Shown piece by piece: positions 60,950-64,000 of a stretch of 64,000 nt of DNA (positions are counted from its first letter, which is position 1; every line of letters begins with the position of its first letter). The DNA is from an uncultured Litoreibacter sp. (GTDB lineage: Bacteria > Pseudomonadota > Alphaproteobacteria > Rhodobacterales > Rhodobacteraceae): positions 1 through 64,000 of the forward strand of contig CALHHY010000025.1 of assembly GCA_938030665.1 (NCBI GenBank). The letters are read 5' to 3'. A program made the translations under genes and the position numbers. The notes beneath the pieces are model-generated. The model was not told where the DNA came from and did not search any database. It was given only the letters and a program-made list of their open reading frames with translations.

Positions 60950-61711
60950 ATGGCCGAAAACTTTCGCCAGAACGACATCCTCGCCCTTGCCCAGCAACAG
61001 GGGCGCGTCTCGGTTGATGACCTGTCGGCCCGGCTGGGGATATCTGTACAGACCATCCGCAAGGACCTGGCCCAACTTGCCGAAAGCGGCAGGTTGAAGC
61101 GGGTTCATGGCGGGGCGATCCTGCCATCGGGCGTGACCAATATCGGCTACACCGAACGCCAGGAGCTAAACCGCGCCGCCAAAGCTGCCATCGCAAAGCG
61201 ATGCGCGGCGGATATCCCCGACAACGCCTCCATCTTCCTCAATATCGGCACCAGCACGGAGGCTGTCGCGCGCGAGTTGTTAGGCCACCGCAACCTGATG
61301 GTGGTGACCAACAACTTGAATATAGCGCAAATTCTGGGGGCAAACGGGGATTGCGAGGTGATCCTGGCCGGCGGCAAATTGCGTCGCTCCGATGGCGGGC
61401 TGACAGGGCCGTTTACCGAACAGATGATCCGCGCGTTTCGCTTTGATTACGCCGTGATCGGCTGCTCTGCCCTCGACCCGAGCGGGGACATTCTGGACTA
61501 CGACATGGCGGAGGTGGGCGTGAGCCAGGCGATCATCTCCCGGTCACGGGAACAGTTTCTGGTGGCTGACACCACAAAGTTTGACCGCAGCGCGCCGGTG
61601 CGGATCGCGTCGCTTCAGGATGTGTCCTGCTTCTATACCGACGCGCCGTTGCCGACAGAGCTAAGCCAGCGCTGCGCGGAATGGCAGACGGATGTCGTCA
61701 CGACGGGCTAG
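60950..61711 (+). CDS. glpR: DeoR-family transcriptional repressor GlpR
   Basis: 253 residues from the ATG at 60950, chosen over 60938 because GGAG sits 6 bases before it. HTH RQNDILALAQQQGRVSVDDLSARLGISVQTIRKDLAQL (in parts) and the sugar-phosphate sensor domain with LNIGTSTEAVARELL and LVADTTKFDRSAPV. Represses glycerol genes; released by glycerol 3-phosphate. Divergent from glpD. Confidence 0.93.
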   Translation: MAENFRQNDILALAQQQGRVSVDDLSARLGISVQTIRKDLAQLAESGRLKRVHGGAILPSGVTNIGYTERQELNRAAKAAIAKRCAADIPDNASIFLNIGTSTEAVARELLGHRNLMVVTNNLNIAQILGANGDCEVILAGGKLRRSDGGLTGPFTEQMIRAFRFDYAVIGCSALDPSGDILDYDMAEVGVSQAIISRSREQFLVADTTKFDRSAPVRIASLQDVSCFYTDAPLPTELSQRCAEWQTDVVTTG

Positions 61712-61718
61712 GCCGCCT

Positions 61719-62564
61719 CTACCCCTCATCCTTATCCGGGATCGCCATCTGCGCCATCGGGCTGACCCCCAAAGTGGCAGAGGCAAACGGCCCCCCGTGG
61801 CAGGTCTGCGCTAGATCGGAGTGATCGGCCTCAGGCTCCTTGGCGAAAACCTCCGCCGCGTAATCCTCCGCATTGTCCTTTGGCCTGTACCCCAAAAAGG
61901 CCGCCGCCGCATTATCGACCGGGCAGCGATCATTGTTGGACACGCCGTAAACAACCGTGAACCCCACATGCGGTGTGTCGATGGAGCGGGCGACAAGCTG
62001 GCGCAGATCGTCAAAGCTGAGCCAAGAGCCGAGCGCGCGCGCGTTGCCGGGTTTGGAGGTGGCGGAATAGATGCGCAAATGCACGCTTTCGATCCCTTCC
62101 TTTTCCCAATACATGCGGCCCAGATCCTCGGTAAAGCATTTGGCAAAGCCGTAATAGGTGTCGGGCCGATGCGGCATCTCCGTGTCGATGCGGGTGGTTT
62201 TGGGGTACATCCCCATAGCGTGGATGGAGGAGGCGTAGACCACGCGCTTCACCCCCAATTGCCGCGCGCTTTCCCAAATATTGAAAGAGCCCATGAAATT
62301 CGGCCCCCACATCTTGTCGAAAGGCAGCTCGTCCACGATAGCGCCGAAATGCACCACCAGATCGGCACCTTCCAGCAGGGGCCGGATTTGCGACATGTCG
62401 GCCAGGTCCGCCTGCACGAAGGTTTCATTGGCGTGCAGCTCCCCCACGCTTGCTGCAATATCGGTGGAGACCAGCGTTTCGCACATGCCCGACAGCATCT
62501 CCCGCAGCTCCTGTCCCAAATTGCCATTGGCGCCGGTCAGCACGATTTTGGTGATGTTCTGCAT
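61719..62564 (-). CDS. NAD-dependent epimerase/dehydratase, uronate dehydrogenase-like
   Basis: 281 residues from the ATG at 62564 (GGAGG upstream). SDR fold with TGANGNLG at 10-17 and the YxxxK catalytic pair Tyr138/Lys142 (YYGFAK). The C-terminal half resembles uronate dehydrogenase, with HLRIYSATSKPGNARALGSWLSFDDLRQL (in parts) and FLGYRPKDNAEDYA. Likely oxidises a hexuronate or related sugar acid with NAD. Upstream neighbours are a permease and a TRAP transporter, consistent with uptake and use of sugar acids. Confidence 0.85.
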   Translation of the reverse strand: MQNITKIVLTGANGNLGQELREMLSGMCETLVSTDIAASVGELHANETFVQADLADMSQIRPLLEGADLVVHFGAIVDELPFDKMWGPNFMGSFNIWESARQLGVKRVVYASSIHAMGMYPKTTRIDTEMPHRPDTYYGFAKCFTEDLGRMYWEKEGIESVHLRIYSATSKPGNARALGSWLSFDDLRQLVARSIDTPHVGFTVVYGVSNNDRCPVDNAAAAFLGYRPKDNAEDYAAEVFAKEPEADHSDLAQTCHGGPFASATLGVSPMAQMAIPDKDEG

Positions 62565-62599
62565 GGGGGTCCTCCGTCCTTTGCCGCGCGACAGTGGCC

Positions 62600-63532
62600 T
62601 CAAGGCGCGCCCCGGTCCAGCCCTTTTAGCACCCGGCCCGAGACGAGTGGCGTCAGGTACATCGGGATTTGGTAACAGCCTACGAATATCAGCAGCGGCG
62701 CCATGACCGGTTCAGGCAGGGCCACCAGAAACAGCGCAATGTTGCGGTTGCCCGCCATCACGCTCAGCGCCGCGATCTTGTCAGGCTCTGCCCCTCGTCT
62801 TAGCGCACAATAGACCGCGAATTGCAGCCCGAAATTCACCACCAGGACGAAGCCCAACCACAGCGCGAAGACCGCCGGTTGGGTGACCAGCGCCGCGTTG
62901 ACCGCTGACATCAGCCCAACCACAATCACCGCCATCAGCAGGGCGGAGCAACCGTCGATCCCGCGCAGCTCCGCCCAGGTAGGGTCGCGCCACAAAAAGC
63001 CCCGGATCAGGAAGGCCAGCAGCGCCGACGCCCCGATCACGACCAGCAGACGCAGGGCGGCCAGGATCACTTCCGTCAGGCCGCCGAATGCGGGGACCAG
63101 CCAAAGCACCGGGATAACCGTGAAAGGCAGGATCGCGGTGCCGATCAGCAGGAACCGCATCGCGGCCTCCGGCGCGAAGCCCATCATCGCCACCATATTC
63201 GGCGCGCCCGAAATTGACGACGCCATGGCGATAATGATGAAGGCCTGCGCGAACGGGCTTCCCGCCCAGCCAAAGGCCCACACCACCGCGACGACGGCCA
63301 GCGGAAAGGCCAGTTGGCCCAGCAACAAGACCCCAAGCGTCGCGCGCATGTTGCCGCGCATTGAGGCCCGCATGCGCGATGGTCCGATCCTGAGCGCGGA
63401 AAGGAACAGCAGGCCGGCGACCATGTGAGGGATCAAGGGCACCAATGCGGCAGCAAGCCCGGGCAACGCTACCCCGGCGGTGATGCCCGCAACCAGAACC
63501 CAAGGGCCCCGGTCGGCGACCCAGCCCAGCAT
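62600..63532 (-). CDS. Bile acid:sodium symporter-like permease
   Basis: 310 residues with about ten hydrophobic helices. The conserved stretches SISGAPNMVAMMGF, LPFTVIPVLWLVPAFGG and AGNRNIALFLVALP fit the BASS/ArsB-like superfamily of organic-anion/sodium symporters. Substrate unknown; located between the uronate-dehydrogenase-like gene and the TRAP permease on the same strand, so possibly in the same uptake unit. Confidence 0.8.
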   Translation of the reverse strand: MLGWVADRGPWVLVAGITAGVALPGLAAALVPLIPHMVAGLLFLSALRIGPSRMRASMRGNMRATLGVLLLGQLAFPLAVVAVVWAFGWAGSPFAQAFIIIAMASSISGAPNMVAMMGFAPEAAMRFLLIGTAILPFTVIPVLWLVPAFGGLTEVILAALRLLVVIGASALLAFLIRGFLWRDPTWAELRGIDGCSALLMAVIVVGLMSAVNAALVTQPAVFALWLGFVLVVNFGLQFAVYCALRRGAEPDKIAALSVMAGNRNIALFLVALPEPVMAPLLIFVGCYQIPMYLTPLVSGRVLKGLDRGAP

Positions 63533-63540
63533 GGGGGCGG

Positions 63541-64000
63541 CTACCTTGGGCCTTGGCGGACATTCTCCGGCAGCCAGGTGGCGATGTCAGGGAAGACGAT
63601 CAGCACAAAAACCATCAACACCATGATCAGGAACATCGGGATGGCGGCCTTGGCGATGTAGCCCATCTCATGGTCGGTCATGCCCTGCAGCACGAACAGG
63701 TTGAAGCCAATGGGGGGCGTGATTTGCGCCATTTCCACGACCACCACAATGAAGATGCCAAACCAGATCATGTCGATGCCGGCCTCGCGCACCATCGGCT
63801 CCACCACCGCCATGGTCAGCACCACGGACGAGATACCGTCGAGGAAACAGCCCAGGATGATGTAGAAGACCAACAGCACCATCAGCAGCTCGAACCGCGA
63901 CAGCTCGTATGTGGCGATCAGGTCCGCCAGCCCACGCGGCAACCCGGTGAACCCCATGGCCAGCGACAGAAATGCCGCGCCCGCAAGGATCAGCGCGATC
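63541..64000 (-). CDS. TRAP transporter large permease (DctM type), C-terminal part
   Basis: Runs in from the right edge on the minus strand; about 153 codons are present. FLDGISSVVLTMAVVEPMVREAGIDMIWFGIF (in parts) then EMAQITPPIGFNLFVLQGMT, typical of the DctM C-terminus. Together with a small permease and a periplasmic binding protein, presumably outside the window, it imports organic acids in exchange for Na+. Confidence 0.92.
   Translation of the reverse strand, partial: IALILAGAAFLSLAMGFTGLPRGLADLIATYELSRFELLMVLLVFYIILGCFLDGISSVVLTMAVVEPMVREAGIDMIWFGIFIVVVVEMAQITPPIGFNLFVLQGMTDHEMGYIAKAAIPMFLIMVLMVFVLIVFPDIATWLPENVRQGPR

Noticed and set aside
61821-62675. Plus-strand frame opposite the uronate dehydrogenase-like gene
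   Set aside because: Composition and lack of motifs indicate a shadow frame; the minus gene has clear SDR motifs.
1-64000. CRISPR arrays, tRNA and rRNA genes, prophage
   Set aside because: No regularly spaced repeats, no cloverleaf-like sequences and no phage structural genes were found in the intergenic stretches.

Overview
The window reads as a chromosomal segment of an alphaproteobacterium of the Rhodobacteraceae (Roseobacter group). This rests on gene content and order (flaF-flbT behind flagellin, motA with motE- and motC-like partners, an NDUFS4-like complex I protein, a thioredoxin/argH/small-lipoprotein block, fdhD-mobA-mobB-moeA, YtoQ, DUF1244) and on the high G+C of the housekeeping part. 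Species cannot be fixed from the sequence alone.

Layout. 1-2.1 kb: 5' part of uvrB (minus, runs off the left edge), a TylF-like O-methyltransferase and the NDUFS4-like protein. 2.4-24.4 kb: a large flagellar locus. It starts with flagellin-flaF-flbT-DUF1217 (plus), then fliI (minus) facing flgB-flgC-fliE-fliQ-flgF-flgG-flgA-flgH and a FliL-like gene (plus). A long minus block follows (fliL, a small membrane coiled-coil gene, motE, motA, a motC-like gene, a small ORF, flhA, fliR, flhB, a 113-codon ORF). It closes with fliF-fliH-fliN-fliP and an unknown gene (plus). Many junctions are ATGA overlaps. fliG, fliM, motB, hook, rod-cap and L/P-ring partners (flgD, flgE, flgI, flgK, flgL) are not here, so the other half must lie elsewhere. 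The locus ends at two decayed insertion-sequence relics (24.5-25.4 kb).

25.7-36.1 kb: an esterase/PHB-depolymerase-like protein, a Tat-exported MBL hydrolase, gltX, a TlpA-like thioredoxin, argH with a tiny LptM-like lipoprotein, greA, a membrane protein, and a minus-strand molybdenum cofactor block (mobA, mobB, and moeA fused to an extra N-terminal domain), with fdhD just upstream. 37-41 kb: azlCD, an Lrp regulator divergent from alanine dehydrogenase, a MarR regulator with a clear operator, a secreted protein, mscL. 41-49.3 kb: GST, ytoQ, and the ancient translation block rpmI-rplT-pheS-pheT (minus), interrupted by opposite-strand accessory genes: a sulfotransferase with a small membrane ORF, and a 277-residue protein whose N-terminus resembles cargo of extracellular contractile injection systems.

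49.4-64 kb: pyk, N-formylglutamate amidohydrolase, DUF1244, a tandem pair of small secreted paralogues, DUF1328, a cold-shock protein, a geranylgeranyl-reductase-like flavoprotein, dodecin, a GGCT-fold protein, a MATE pump, the glycerol operon glpD-glpK with divergent glpR and TTTCG repeats between them, a uronate-dehydrogenase-like enzyme, a bile-acid/sodium-symporter-like permease and the end of a TRAP transporter large permease.

The most unusual items are the 277-residue cargo-like protein inside the rplT-pheS block, the MoeA fusion, the LptM-like lipoprotein without lysA, the tandem secreted paralogues, and several small uncharacterised proteins embedded in the flagellar operons.
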